This document shows, one piece after another, positions 24,583 through 32,532 of a stretch of 33,879 bases of DNA. Positions within the stretch are counted from its first letter, which is position 1. Each line of letters opens with the position of its first letter. The notes under the pieces are model-generated. The model ran no database searches. It saw only the letters and a list, made by a program, of their open reading frames with translations, and was not told the DNA's origin. The translations under genes and the position numbers were made by a program. This stretch comes from Candidatus Poribacteria bacterium (GTDB lineage: Bacteria > Poribacteria > WGA-4E > PCPOR2b). The stretch lies in NCBI GenBank assembly GCA_028819845.1, contig JAPPKS010000024.1, positions 1 through 33,879 on the forward strand, written 5' to 3'.

Positions 24583-24895
24583 AAATTCTCCTTTTTTTTC
24601 CTCATTCATTGGCAGTTACGCAGTTGAACGATGAGGTGTTGTAGTTTGATGCTTCATCACCAACGCGGGGCAAGATGCCCCGCATTCGGCGGGTGTAGTG
24701 TCGGGTCCACCTTGTCAAGGGGGAGAGTGTTCCTAGAGAGGACCATCGCGCTCCTTTTTCAGTCGCTTAATCCTTCCTTATTCGGTCAGTTAATCTCCGC
24801 CCACCATGGGTTTGAAGTCTGAGCATGTCGCGCGACGCCCAATGAAGCGGGTTAATAACTGAAGTGCTAACTCCTATATAAATTTCTCCATATCT
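24583..24895. other. Intergenic region upstream of the metallopeptidase gene
   Basis: About 310 bases that should hold the metallopeptidase promoter. I see one strong palindrome (24665-24683) and no gene with a ribosome site; short frames here have no recognisable content. Confidence 0.5.
24665..24683. repeat. REP-like palindrome
   Basis: GCGGGGCAAGATGCCCCGC is a perfect 8-bp stem with a 3-base loop. It lies about 80 bases upstream of the metallopeptidase start and has no T-run on either side, so it looks like a dispersed palindrome, not a terminator. Confidence 0.65.
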
Positions 24896-25434
24896 TTAAT
24901 GTAGTGGACACCGACATGCGAGTCGGTATCGGTGATGGTCAAGAAAAACCAAAATCAGAGAGAACTCCCGTTGCGCAGCTGTCTTCGGTATATTCAAGAT
25001 CCCCGCGCCGGCGTCAAGTCCAACAGACCGCTCATCACACGAGATAGAATTACCGACGTTTTGCTCAGTGGGGTTAACCGTATATTTTCGGTAATTGACA
25101 TCGAATCTCAGTGGCGTGAACGACTCGAATCCTGGTTTCCACAGCGCCATTATCCGTAATAATGACAAGGCGGGGAACAAGACATCAAAATCTTCGTCAA
25201 TATCAGGCTCCTTGACACCGTAATCGCGCCAATGAAAACCCGTTTCGGGAGCTACTTTTGAATAGTCAGAAATACCGTATTAAAAAGCGCCGAGTAATTT
25301 AATTCCCCTGTCACCGTGTATGCCAATCCCGAGCGCCGGCCTCCGTCCGGGTAGGGTTTCAAACTGGTTTGTGCGCTTGCTCCGAGAGGGGAGAAACACA
25401 TAATCAGCACGGCTATCCATTTCAGCTTTCGCAT
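24896..25434 (-). pseudogene. Frameshifted remnant of a small secreted protein gene
   Basis: A strong AAGGAG five bases before ATG at 25434 opens a frame with a clear signal peptide (MRKLKWIAVLIMCFSPLGAS-AQ) and then YTVTGELNYSALFNTVFLTI, which stops at TAG 25252-25254. In the next frame an open stretch starts at once (VAPETGFHWRDYGVKEPDID, then EDFDVLFPALSLLRIMALWKPGFESF) and continues to TAA at 24896. Joining the two by a one-base shift near 25255 gives one ~178-residue exported protein. The second half becomes low in recognisable pattern toward its end, so the true limit may be earlier. I do not recognise the family. The alternative is a genuine 60-residue secreted peptide followed by non-coding DNA. 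Confidence 0.45.
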
Positions 25435-25552
25435 AATTTCTCCTTGTTGTGAGTTTGAATCAAGATTTCCATTTATCTGACTAGGTAAATTGAATTGTCA
25501 TGTCTATTTCAGTCTGCACAAACTCGCGTCATGGAGTGTATCCGACCGTAGG

Positions 25553-26757
25553 CTACAGTGCTTCAGGATCGCCGAACATCGGTTCTATGTTCGCGTTCCG
25601 AACCGTCAGCACGACGGGATCATAAACTGACTCGCCGTTCGGGTCAAACGAGAAGTTGCCTAAATTGGTGTTCATGTTTTCGACGGTAACCAAGGCGTCA
25701 CGAATCACCGTAGAATCCGGCGCCTCAATGTTCGTTCCCAGTATCGTGACCTTACCGGCAAACAGGATATGAAGCGTCGCGTATGATTGTGCTGCCTACG
25801 GGTCGGGGGCGAAACCGAATGCCGATTGATACCGTCCAACAAGGGTTTTACTTAACAGATTGTCGGATGTACTATACCAACTAGTATAGGTAATGACGCC
25901 ATCCGCGACGGCACCCGCCAGATCTATTTCATTCATGCCTTATTCAGCGGCAATGAATTGCGGCTCATTTCCAATCTCACGTCCCTGAACCAAGACATTC
26001 ACCACTTCTGCCGACAATACGGAGATAAAGAGCGCGTCCGGATTCAGCTCCATTATCGCTGTTAATTGAACTGTGAAGTCGGTGTCACCCGTGTGGAAGG
26101 TCTCGGCCGCCAATATTTCTACGCCCAGTGCTAAAAGCGCTGCGGTTAAGTGCTCGTTGCTGCTCGTAGACCAGACATCGGCATCGTCATAAATGATTGC
26201 CACGCGCTCATATCCGAGGGTGGCATGAGTAGCGTTCACCCCCACCGGTTTCAACTTGTCCGTGGCTAAGGCTGCGCGGAAAATATAGTCCCCGATGCTA
26301 CTCAGACCGGCAGCCGAGGAGACCGAACTGGAAGTCACTACGTGATTCTCTTGCGCGATAGGAAAAGCCTGTCCCGCGTGAGTCGAAATTACGATGCCCA
26401 CAATCGCCGAAACGTCAGCAGCGACCAATCGCTCAAACGCACTCACCGTGCCCTCCGCCGTGCTCATGTCATCCTCGGTGATGAAGTTAATCGTAAATGG
26501 GCTGAAGGGACTGGTGTTGATTTAATCACGAGCAAGCAAGAAACCGCATCCCATCGACTGTCCGTAAGGCGCTGCGTATTCTCCAGTTATAGGCAATTCC
26601 AACCCGAAATCCATCGGAATAGGCTGCTCAAGGATTTCAATATTATCCTGCGCGTCGTCGAGTAAGTTCACGATGTTTACTATATCGCACCCGCAAAGCC
26701 CCGCGATGAGACCGATGACCGAAACTGCAAATGCGAATTGATTGGATGTGTGAATGC
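25553..26757 (-). pseudogene. Branched-chain amino-acid-type ABC substrate-binding protein, broken
   Basis: One frame of about 400 codons reads as a type I periplasmic binding protein (LivJ/Peripla_BP_6). It has a lipoprotein-like start (FAFAVSVIGLIAGLCGC), PITGEYAAPYGQSMGCGFLLARD, INFITEDD, ISTHAGQAFPIAQENHVVTSSSVSSA, VAIIYDD and LNPDALFISV, ending FSFDPNGESVYDPVVLTVRN. It is interrupted by TAA at 26522-26524 (where family members read E-I-N), TAA at 25940-25942 and TAG at 25796-25798 (in PDP-x-AAQSYA). The frame has no start codon: a TGA ends the preceding gene right before it. A TTG one frame off (MKHSHIQSI) suggests an N-terminal frameshift too. No permease or ATPase genes are nearby. This is a clear decayed gene. 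Confidence 0.88.
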
Positions 26758-26758
26758 T

Positions 26759-26950
26759 TCAATCCTTATCCTTTGGGTTAATCGTCAACTTACGAAGGTA
26801 TTCGACATTTATGTCGATGCACTTTCGGATAAGCGAGCCAAGCGAAACGCCGGTCGCTTTCTTGGCTTCTTTTGAGATAGTCTCCTGCCGTTCTGTCAAC
26901 CGTATCATCACGCTGGACTGGCCGCTATCCTTGTCGCCGTTCATGGACAC
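26759..26950 (-). CDS. Small ribbon-helix-helix-like protein
   Basis: 63 residues. The start is GTG at 26950, chosen because GGAGGGG lies seven bases upstream; a later ATG at 26944 is also possible. The core SVMIRLTERQETISKEAKKATGVSLGSLIRKCID reads as a beta strand followed by two helices, the pattern of ribbon-helix-helix (CopG/Arc-type) DNA-binding proteins, often antitoxins or plasmid/phage regulators. No toxin partner follows: its TGA abuts the broken substrate-binding protein gene. It may be an orphan regulator left behind in a decaying region. The RHH assignment is from pattern only. Confidence 0.6.
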   Translation of the reverse strand: MSMNGDKDSGQSSVMIRLTERQETISKEAKKATGVSLGSLIRKCIDINVEYLRKLTINPKDKD

Positions 26951-27053
26951 TTTGTAACCCCTCCTTTACATCCTCTTTCGCCTTGCCTAAGTTGTGTTCA
27001 TTGCTGCTGATTTGTTCAATGACGTTATTCTCTATGTCTGTTTAAGTGATCAT
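26925..27053 (-). pseudogene. Small ORF broken by TAA at codon 4
   Basis: ATG at 27053 has AAGGGGAAA upstream and reads MIT, then TAA (27042-27044), then stays open as TDIENNVIEQISSNEHNLG, KAKEDVKEGLQSVHERRQG, ending at TAG 26925-26927. The content is strongly helical and charged, like a real small protein. It overlaps the ribbon-helix-helix gene start by 26 bases and starts 14 bases after the membrane-peptide gene. Probably a nonsense-mutated small gene of the same operon. It is too short to exclude chance. Confidence 0.35.
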
Positions 27054-27067
27054 CTGAATTTCCCCTT

Positions 27068-27160
27068 CTAGTCCTTTTGACTAGCCCTTTTCACGATGAA
27101 GAAAATTATTATTAACGGCACAACAATCAGAGTGAGAATTACGATTGCTAAAGGACTCAT
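27068..27160 (-). CDS. 30-residue single-pass membrane peptide
   Basis: An intact mini-gene, ATG at 27160 to TAG at 27068. The peptide begins MSPLAIVILTLIVVPL, continues IIIFFIV and ends KRASQKD: one hydrophobic helix of about 20 residues with a basic C-terminal tail, so the orientation is probably N-out/C-in. AGGAAG lies eight bases upstream. Small membrane peptides of this form usually modulate membrane proteins or act as type I-like toxins; neither is shown here. It sits at the head of a row of small genes and about 490 bases downstream of the sigma-54 promoter at 27646-27664, on the same strand. Confidence 0.65.
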   Translation of the reverse strand: MSPLAIVILTLIVVPLIIIFFIVKRASQKD

Positions 27161-27187
27161 TTTTCTTGCTTCCTATTTGGAGTTGAT

Positions 27188-27382
27188 TTAAGCGATCAGA
27201 TTTAGGTGGTTGGTGTTTGTTTTATCTACGCCGCCGTGATATTTATTTGAATTAGCACAATCCCCTCCGCCAACGTTATGTTTATCAGTTATAACTAGGT
27301 GCACACTTTCATCACAACTGGCACCGTAGAGACTAGGCGCGCGAGACTGCCAAAGGGGCTGCTGTACTGCGTTACAGCCCAA
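27188..27382 (-). CDS. Possible small protein, low confidence
   Basis: A 64-codon frame from TTG at 27382 (or a 33-codon frame from an internal GTG reading MHLVITDKHNVGGG) ends at TAA 27188, 27 bases before the membrane-peptide ATG. Its second half, HLVITDKHNVGGGDCANSNK then YHGGVDKTNTNHLN, is polar and Gly/Asn-rich and looks like peptide, not shadow sequence; no gene lies on the other strand. No good ribosome site is visible. It lies downstream of the sigma-54 promoter and could be its first gene. It may equally be chance. Confidence 0.25.
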   Translation of the reverse strand: MGCNAVQQPLWQSRAPSLYGASCDESVHLVITDKHNVGGGDCANSNKYHGGVDKTNTNHLNLIA

Positions 27383-27509
27383 TCGCTACAACGATTAGAG
27401 CAGGCAACGACATACTATCGCCAGCTCGAACAGAACCAACTTCTTGAGGTGAATTTCAATAAAAACAGGGAAATACCTTCCCACCTTCCATACCCCAGCG
27501 AAAGGGAGC

Positions 27510-27538
27510 GGCAGCCATCACGTAGCCGTGATGCCGCC
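27510..27538. repeat. Bulged hairpin in the sigma-54 transcript leader
   Basis: GGCAGCCATCACG-TAGC-CGTGATGCCGCC pairs over 12 positions with one bulged base. On the minus strand it would lie about 100 bases into the transcript from the sigma-54 promoter and could be a leader structure. No U-run follows. Confidence 0.5.
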
Positions 27539-27608
27539 TCCTGCCGCGGTAAGAATTATTGGATTCGTCAATCTTTGAACCAGCCGGATCTGGATAAAAG
27601 AAAGACGA

Positions 27609-27643
27609 ACTGTCTCTCACAGAACAGTAAACTGTCTCTCACA
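27609..27643. repeat. Two direct copies of ACTGTCTCTCACA at the predicted start site
   Basis: ACTGTCTCTCACA occurs at 27609-27621 and 27631-27643, 22 bases apart. Each contains TGTCTC, a half-site of the upstream operator GTCYCA-N3-TGRGAC. The second copy covers the predicted sigma-54 start (about 27637). Confidence 0.6.
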
Positions 27644-27645
27644 AT

Positions 27646-27664
27646 TTAGCATAAACCGTGCCAA
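27646..27664 (-). promoter_or_regulatory. Sigma-54 (RpoN) promoter, leftward
   Basis: On the minus strand TTGGCACGGTTTATGCTAA matches the -24/-12 consensus TGGCAC-N5-TTGC at all but one position, with exactly ten bases between the invariant GG and GC. Transcription would start near 27637 and run toward the small genes at 27382 and 27160. An enhancer-binding regulator is encoded next door (28117-30015). Confidence 0.75.
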
Positions 27665-27787
27665 CGCCGGTTCTAAGGAAAGGGTTCAACTATGTAAAGA
27701 CAGAGAAATCCTTTGGTAGCCTAGCTTTAATGGATAAGGGTAAGGAGACAGACGGGTAGTAAGCGTCACAGGGCGTAGGTTGAAAAA

Positions 27788-27802
27788 GTCTCATAATGAG
27801 AC
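27788..27802. promoter_or_regulatory. Inverted-repeat operator 1 (enhancer site)
   Basis: GTCTCATAATGAGAC is a perfect inverted repeat GTCTCA-N3-TGAGAC, centred about 158 bases upstream of the predicted sigma-54 start: a normal distance for an enhancer-binding protein. Confidence 0.65.
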
Positions 27803-27869
27803 AGATTACATGGGTAGAAATAGAGAATATCGGTGGGGAAGTTCGTAAAGACGGGAAATTCGGGCGAGT

Positions 27870-27884
27870 TTCTCAAAATGGGAA
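27870..27884. promoter_or_regulatory. Inverted-repeat operator 2 (degenerate)
   Basis: TTCTCAAAATGGGAA keeps the core TCTCA-N3-TGGGA of the other two sites but lacks the outer G/C pair. It is 18 bases centre-to-centre from operator 3, so two dimers could bind side by side. Confidence 0.45.
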
Positions 27885-27887
27885 TGT

Positions 27888-27902
27888 GTCCCATTGTGGG
27901 AC
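27888..27902. promoter_or_regulatory. Inverted-repeat operator 3 (enhancer site)
   Basis: GTCCCATTGTGGGAC is a perfect inverted repeat GTCCCA-N3-TGGGAC, exactly 100 bases from operator 1 and about 258 bases upstream of the predicted sigma-54 start. Confidence 0.65.
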
Positions 27903-28116
27903 GAGGAATGAGGGAAGAAGAGAGCGGGACATTTGTTTGAAAATGCCAGCCGATCTTCGCATGTTGAGATGCAGGTTATTGAAATCTGATAAAGACTATC
28001 GACCTCCACGTTCGGACGGTTGATTCCATACGAAGGTTGATTGGTACCAAGATGAATGACGGATTGGAACCACAACCGGTACGGAGGATTATGCGTTTGT
28101 GCAACCATTAGGGGCG

Positions 28117-30015
28117 TTAATCCGAACCGAGGAGTTTATATGACTTCAATTTCCGATAAAGGGTTGATCGGCCGATTTTCAATGCTTGGGCAGCCTTCGT
28201 GACATCATTAGCTGTCGCTTTGAGCGCGTGGGCTAGTATTTGACGTTCGACCTCTTCCAACGGCAGGACTGTTGTTGAATCAGCTGAAGATAAGATGGGT
28301 TGAGAAGAAATCTGCGGTGGTAGGTTGCTCGATTGCAACAGTTCTGTGGTCTCAAGCAGAACAGCGCGTTCAATGATGTTTTGCAACTCGCGTACGTTTC
28401 CGCGAAAGTCATATCGCATCAACAATTGCAACGCATCGGCGGAAATGGCTTTAATGGATTTCGACGTTTTTTCGGCGTAGGTCTTCAGAAAATGGCGCGC
28501 CAAAAGAGGAATATCCTCGCGCCGGTCTTTAAGCGGCGGCACCTCGATTGGAAAAGCGGCGATTCGATAGAATAGATCTTCCCGGAAGGATCCCGTTTCC
28601 ACCATGGCGTCCAATTCCTGATTTGTCGCCGATATTACGCGAATGTCGACTGGGATATTGGTTGCACTACCGACGCGTTGAATCTGCCGTTCTTGGAGAA
28701 CACGCAACAATTTCGCTTGCAGCGCTAACTGCATATCGCCAATTTCATCAAAAAAGATAGTTCCTCCATTTGCATGTTCAAATTTGCCGATACGCTTGGT
28801 TGCAGCGCCGGTGAAAGCCCCTCGTTCATGTCCGAATAGCTCGCTTTCAGTTAGAGTTTCAGGAATGGCAGCGCAATTAACTGAAACAAATGGGCCGGTC
28901 TTCCTACATCCATTAAAGTGGATTGCGCGTGCAACCAATTCTTTACCAGTCCCACTCTCACCTGAAATAAGTACGTTAATGTCACTTTCAGCAGCACGTT
29001 GCATCAATGCGAACATCCGCTGCATGATTTGGCTTTTGCATACTATTTCATCAAAGGAGTGAACGGTGTTAAGTTCCGCGCGTAAGCGGTGCACCTCAGT
29101 TTTCATCTGTTGCATCTCAAGCTCTTTGGACATATCGCGGTAACTGACAACGTTACCGGCAAAATCGCATTGATCATTCCCCACCGGAGTAATCGAGCGA
29201 TAAAATAACCTCGGACCTGATAGGCTCGTATCTCCAATCTCCTCGACTACGTTTTCAAGGTTATCAGAGGGCGGCGCATGCCCTAGTTGGGAAAGTTCGG
29301 GCGTTCGGAAACGGACGTCAATACGTGTTTTTAGTTCGTTAGGGGACATCTGTCTCAACTGTTCTTCTGTAAAGTCAAAAAGCTGCTGATAGTGTTGATT
29401 TGCAAACAATAGGTTTCCCTCGTCATCGAACATTCCGACCGCATCGGGGGTAGAATCAAGTATGGTTTCAAGCCTATGATGATCGGTTATGACTTGCTGC
29501 TGTTTTTTGGCTAACTCACGTTCGATGTTCCACTTCTGGACAAGGGCGAGTGTAATTTGCTGAACTTCCTCCGGCGCGAATGGTTTTCGGATATAGAGCA
29601 GTTTGTGAAGCAGTTCCATATCGCGTACAATTTCAGGCAGCGGTTTATCCGTGTAAGCAGTCATTATGACCAGTTCAATGTCCTTTTCAATCTTCCTGAT
29701 GCGACGGATTGCTTCAATCCCGTCAATGCCCGGGGGCATTCTGACATCAATGTATGCGACCGCAATCGGACAGTTTGATTCCTTTCCCGCACGAATAATA
29801 TCGTACCCCTCCTCTCCGCTTGTCGCGTGCAAAAGTTCAAAATCGGGCAGAAAAGAGGTATTATTCTCAGTCTCCTCGTCAAGGAGGGTTTCTGCAAACT
29901 GATCCGTTAATGCCCACGCGCGTGTGGGATTCAACATATCTTTAAAGTCGCTATGAATCCCGTCTTCGTCATCAACAATTAAGACGCGATTATTCCTATG
30001 TTCTGTTGATTCCAT
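28117..30015 (-). CDS. Sigma-54 enhancer-binding response regulator (REC-PAS-AAA+-Fis)
   Basis: 632 residues. It has an N-terminal receiver (about 12-160) with VLIVDDEDG, phosphoacceptor D90 in YIDVRMPPG, MTAYT and the lysine in IRKPF, and an extra acidic loop at about 30-55. Next is a PAS domain (about 185-300: LDSTPDAVGMFDDEGNLLFAN). The AAA+ domain has Walker A GESGTGKE at 352-359, the sigma-54-contacting GAFTGA loop at 399-404, and Walker B GGTIFFDEIGD. A Fis-type helix-turn-helix closes the protein (VTKAAQALKIGRSTLYRKLKSY). All receiver and ATPase key residues are present, so it should be a phosphorylation-controlled activator of RpoN promoters. AGGATA precedes the ATG. It follows the sensor kinase on the same strand; the sigma-54 promoter and inverted-repeat sites just downstream are probable targets. 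NtrC/PilR-like in plan. Confidence 0.93.
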   Translation of the reverse strand: MESTEHRNNRVLIVDDEDGIHSDFKDMLNPTRAWALTDQFAETLLDEETENNTSFLPDFELLHATSGEEGYDIIRAGKESNCPIAVAYIDVRMPPGIDGIEAIRRIRKIEKDIELVIMTAYTDKPLPEIVRDMELLHKLLYIRKPFAPEEVQQITLALVQKWNIERELAKKQQQVITDHHRLETILDSTPDAVGMFDDEGNLLFANQHYQQLFDFTEEQLRQMSPNELKTRIDVRFRTPELSQLGHAPPSDNLENVVEEIGDTSLSGPRLFYRSITPVGNDQCDFAGNVVSYRDMSKELEMQQMKTEVHRLRAELNTVHSFDEIVCKSQIMQRMFALMQRAAESDINVLISGESGTGKELVARAIHFNGCRKTGPFVSVNCAAIPETLTESELFGHERGAFTGAATKRIGKFEHANGGTIFFDEIGDMQLALQAKLLRVLQERQIQRVGSATNIPVDIRVISATNQELDAMVETGSFREDLFYRIAAFPIEVPPLKDRREDIPLLARHFLKTYAEKTSKSIKAISADALQLLMRYDFRGNVRELQNIIERAVLLETTELLQSSNLPPQISSQPILSSADSTTVLPLEEVERQILAHALKATANDVTKAAQALKIGRSTLYRKLKSYKLLGSD

Positions 30016-30070
30016 TTAAATATCCTAGTTGGTTGAATTTAAAATTGCGTTTATTCTAAAAATCGGCGAG

Positions 30071-30187
30071 GTTGGGAAACGGGATCTCAATCGCGCTCGC
30101 TATCCACTCGCTCGATCTCCGCCCTTGTGAGATTCGGGGTGGGGAACATGATGAAAACTATCGCCTTCGCTATTCACTCAGTTGATC
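30071..30187. repeat. Two degenerate copies of a dispersed repeat between kinase and regulator
   Basis: Copy A (30071-30117) contains ATCGCGCTCGCTATCCACTC. Copy B (30158-30187) reads ATCGCCTTCGCTATTCACTC. A third, closer to A, lies at 32487-32532 on the other side of the kinase gene. All three are in the same orientation. Copy B reaches to within a few bases of the kinase stop (30190). Confidence 0.65.
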
Positions 30188-30189
30188 GC

Positions 30190-32283
30190 TTACGGAATAA
30201 CGGAGGAACAGCGGAGCATGATTCGGATGGTTGTGCCTTTGCCTATACCCTGGCTCAATGGAACAATTTTCCCACCGGATCCAATCACAAAATTGGCGCT
30301 TGAATGAAGGCCTAACCCAGTCCCCGATTGCTTCGTCGTATAGCCAGCGGTGAAAATCAACTTCAAGTTTTTCTGTGCAATGCCAATGCCGTTATCGGCA
30401 ACATCAAGGCACAGAAAATCCTCGTTGATATAGGCTTTGATGCTGATGCTCGGTGTTTCATCGAATCTATCGGATTGAATACGTTCATCAATCGCTTCAA
30501 TCGAATTTTTGACCAGATTCACCAACATTTGATGAAATTGACTCTCCTGAATGCGAATCTCTTGGGGCGCGTATTCGCAGTCAATATGAACTTGGATACC
30601 TCTTTTGTCAATCGAATCCTGCTGTAATTTGACCGTACTCAAGATTGTGTGTCGCAGGTCGATATTTTTCCAGGTCATACTAGACTGATTATCGGATCTT
30701 TGCGTGCGGATGATATCGACGATATGCGTTACTCTTTCCCTGACACGCTCAAGTGTCTCAGCTACCTTCTTATTTTGATCGGCAAAATCTGTGGCAAGCG
30801 CGATCAAAAATGGGAGAATTTGCTGCCCTTTCGGGTCATTTTTGATGTAATCAACCCAATCCTCTTGATGTGCTTTAATCATGTCGGTAAGTGCGGAGAA
30901 GCGGTAGATGAGCTGATTTTCGACTAAATGCTCGTGGAGGACGTTAATTCCTACGATTACGCTATTGATTGCGTTGCCGATATTGTGGAGGATGGTCTCG
31001 ACAATTTCCAACCTTCCTTGCGCGAATGCTTGCGTCAACGCTTCTTCGGCAACCACTCGATGCGTCACATCGCGGAAAACGACCACGGCTCCTTTCTCAG
31101 TGCTGTCGTCGGCATACAGCGGCCTTCCACTGATGCTGATAAAAACGCCTTCCGGCACTTTCGGGTTACGTACGAACATCTCTACCTCGTCCGAGGATTC
31201 GCCTTTAAGGGCACGTGCAAGTGCCAGTTCATCTGATGGAAAGGGTGTAACTCTATCAGGGAAAAAGAAACCATAGTTCTTACTCCATCCATCAGGCGAT
31301 GTATCTAATGGGTCGTTTCCGAGAATTCGTTCGGCGCTAGGATTAAAAATTTTGAAGGCGCCTCTTGCATCAACAGCGATTACGCCATCCCCCATACTAT
31401 TAAAAATGGTATTCGTCAGCTGAACCTGATTTTCCAATTCCTGCATCGTTTGTTCCAACTGTATGGTTGCTAATTTGTCCTTAGTGATGTCGCGAATTAC
31501 GCACACACAGGCGACAGCCTTTTGATTCTCATCAAATAAAGGGATGGCACTAGCCCTGATGTGGACTCCCTCCGTCCGTTGCTCATTGCGAATGAAAAGC
31601 TCTTCATCCCTAATTGCTACACCTTGGGCGAGATGTGTGGACAGAATCTGATCGATTGGAAGACGTGTTTCTTTATCGGGATAAAATACACCGTGCCTTT
31701 CAGACCATTCGCTGCGTAATTCACCCAAGGGCACCGTACCGAACAATTGTCGTATACTTGGGTTGATGAACAATATCTCACCTGCTAAACTCAGGACGAC
31801 AATACCGTCATACATACTATCAAAAACGGTTTTCATCAATTGGGTTTGATGGCGCAACTCACTGATAGTTTTATTTGATTGCACTTCGTTCGTTTCATAT
31901 TTGGTGATATCGTGATGCCAGTGGAGATACTGTTCTATGCCCAAGTATAATTGATTCGCGTCGAACGGTTTAAAGACATGACCAAATACACCTGCCCGCT
32001 TTATTTTTTCCAATACATTTTCCGTTATCGAGTCAATCAAGAACATTACCGGGATATTGAACTGGTAGTATATTTCCTCCGCAGCTTCGACGGCAGACAT
32101 AGCACTTTCGAGTCCCAGTTTGACCATGACCATATCAGGCTGCATTTCCGATATCTCTTCGATGGCTTGCGCCCCAGATGAAGCCGAGGTGCAAACGGTG
32201 TATCCAAGCGTTTTTAATCGGTTCTCAATCTCTCGGTCTAAAGCGCCGGTGTTCTCAACAATTAAAATCTTTGTGTCTGCCAT
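30190..32283 (-). CDS. Hybrid-type sensor histidine kinase with pseudo-receiver and two PAS domains
   Basis: 697 residues. The start is the ATG at 32283 (MADTKILIVENTG) with AAGGAGAAGGA directly upstream; the frame extends to 32304 without a better site. Order: receiver-like domain (about 5-118), PAS (about 140-268), coiled linker, PAS (about 283-400), phosphoacceptor helix with ETILHNIGNAINSV (H433), and an HATPase with N-box HQMLVNLVKNSIEAI, G1 DNGIGIA and G2 GTGLGLHS. No transmembrane segment is visible, so it senses in the cytoplasm. The receiver has lost its chemistry: acidic-pocket ED is EN, and the phosphoacceptor position (usually LMDI) reads MVKLGL. It is probably a fixed protein-binding module. 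The kinase lies 174 bases upstream of its probable partner regulator. Confidence 0.9.
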   Translation of the reverse strand: MADTKILIVENTGALDREIENRLKTLGYTVCTSASSGAQAIEEISEMQPDMVMVKLGLESAMSAVEAAEEIYYQFNIPVMFLIDSITENVLEKIKRAGVFGHVFKPFDANQLYLGIEQYLHWHHDITKYETNEVQSNKTISELRHQTQLMKTVFDSMYDGIVVLSLAGEILFINPSIRQLFGTVPLGELRSEWSERHGVFYPDKETRLPIDQILSTHLAQGVAIRDEELFIRNEQRTEGVHIRASAIPLFDENQKAVACVCVIRDITKDKLATIQLEQTMQELENQVQLTNTIFNSMGDGVIAVDARGAFKIFNPSAERILGNDPLDTSPDGWSKNYGFFFPDRVTPFPSDELALARALKGESSDEVEMFVRNPKVPEGVFISISGRPLYADDSTEKGAVVVFRDVTHRVVAEEALTQAFAQGRLEIVETILHNIGNAINSVIVGINVLHEHLVENQLIYRFSALTDMIKAHQEDWVDYIKNDPKGQQILPFLIALATDFADQNKKVAETLERVRERVTHIVDIIRTQRSDNQSSMTWKNIDLRHTILSTVKLQQDSIDKRGIQVHIDCEYAPQEIRIQESQFHQMLVNLVKNSIEAIDERIQSDRFDETPSISIKAYINEDFLCLDVADNGIGIAQKNLKLIFTAGYTTKQSGTGLGLHSSANFVIGSGGKIVPLSQGIGKGTTIRIMLRCSSVIP

Positions 32284-32486
32284 TCCTTCTCCTTGGCGGC
32301 TCACGATCGGAAATCAATCAAGTTCATGAGTTAGCTTGTGCACTTCGGACTACGCTGCGGCGTTGATGGTTTCATCGGGCAGTGCGTCCGGACGTCCTCG
32401 TCGGATTTGTCGGGGATGGTTACGGAATAATAGTATCATATCGCCCAATTCTGTCAATGGAAAAGAGTATATAGTCTGCGTGCGCG

Positions 32487-32532
32487 GTTGGAAAGGGGAT
32501 CTCTATCGCGCTCGCTATCCACTCGCTTGATC
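32487..32532. repeat. Dispersed repeat, third copy
   Basis: GTTGGAAAGGGGATCTCTAT, then CGCGCTCGCTATCCACTC, then GCTTGATC matches 30071-30117 almost base for base over about 46 positions. Confidence 0.7.

Larger units (their letters stand above)
27383..28116. other. Regulatory intergenic region between the response regulator and the small genes
   Basis: About 730 bases with no convincing gene. It contains a sigma-54 promoter, three inverted-repeat operators, a direct repeat at the likely transcription start and a bulged hairpin, all listed separately. The plus-strand frames at 27299-27649 and 27796-28023 lack ribosome sites and recognisable content. Confidence 0.7.

Noticed and set aside
24665-24683. 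Intrinsic terminator
   Set aside because: The hairpin is strong, but no T-run follows on either strand and no gene ends just upstream, so a REP-like palindrome is more likely.
27609-27643. Direct repeats as a CRISPR remnant
   Set aside because: Only two 13-base copies with a 9-base gap; no spacer-repeat periodicity and no cas genes.
27299-27649. 116-codon plus-strand ORF in the regulatory region
   Set aside because: No ribosome site; it crosses the hairpin and the direct repeats and ends at the sigma-54 promoter. Composition is arginine/serine-rich shadow-like.
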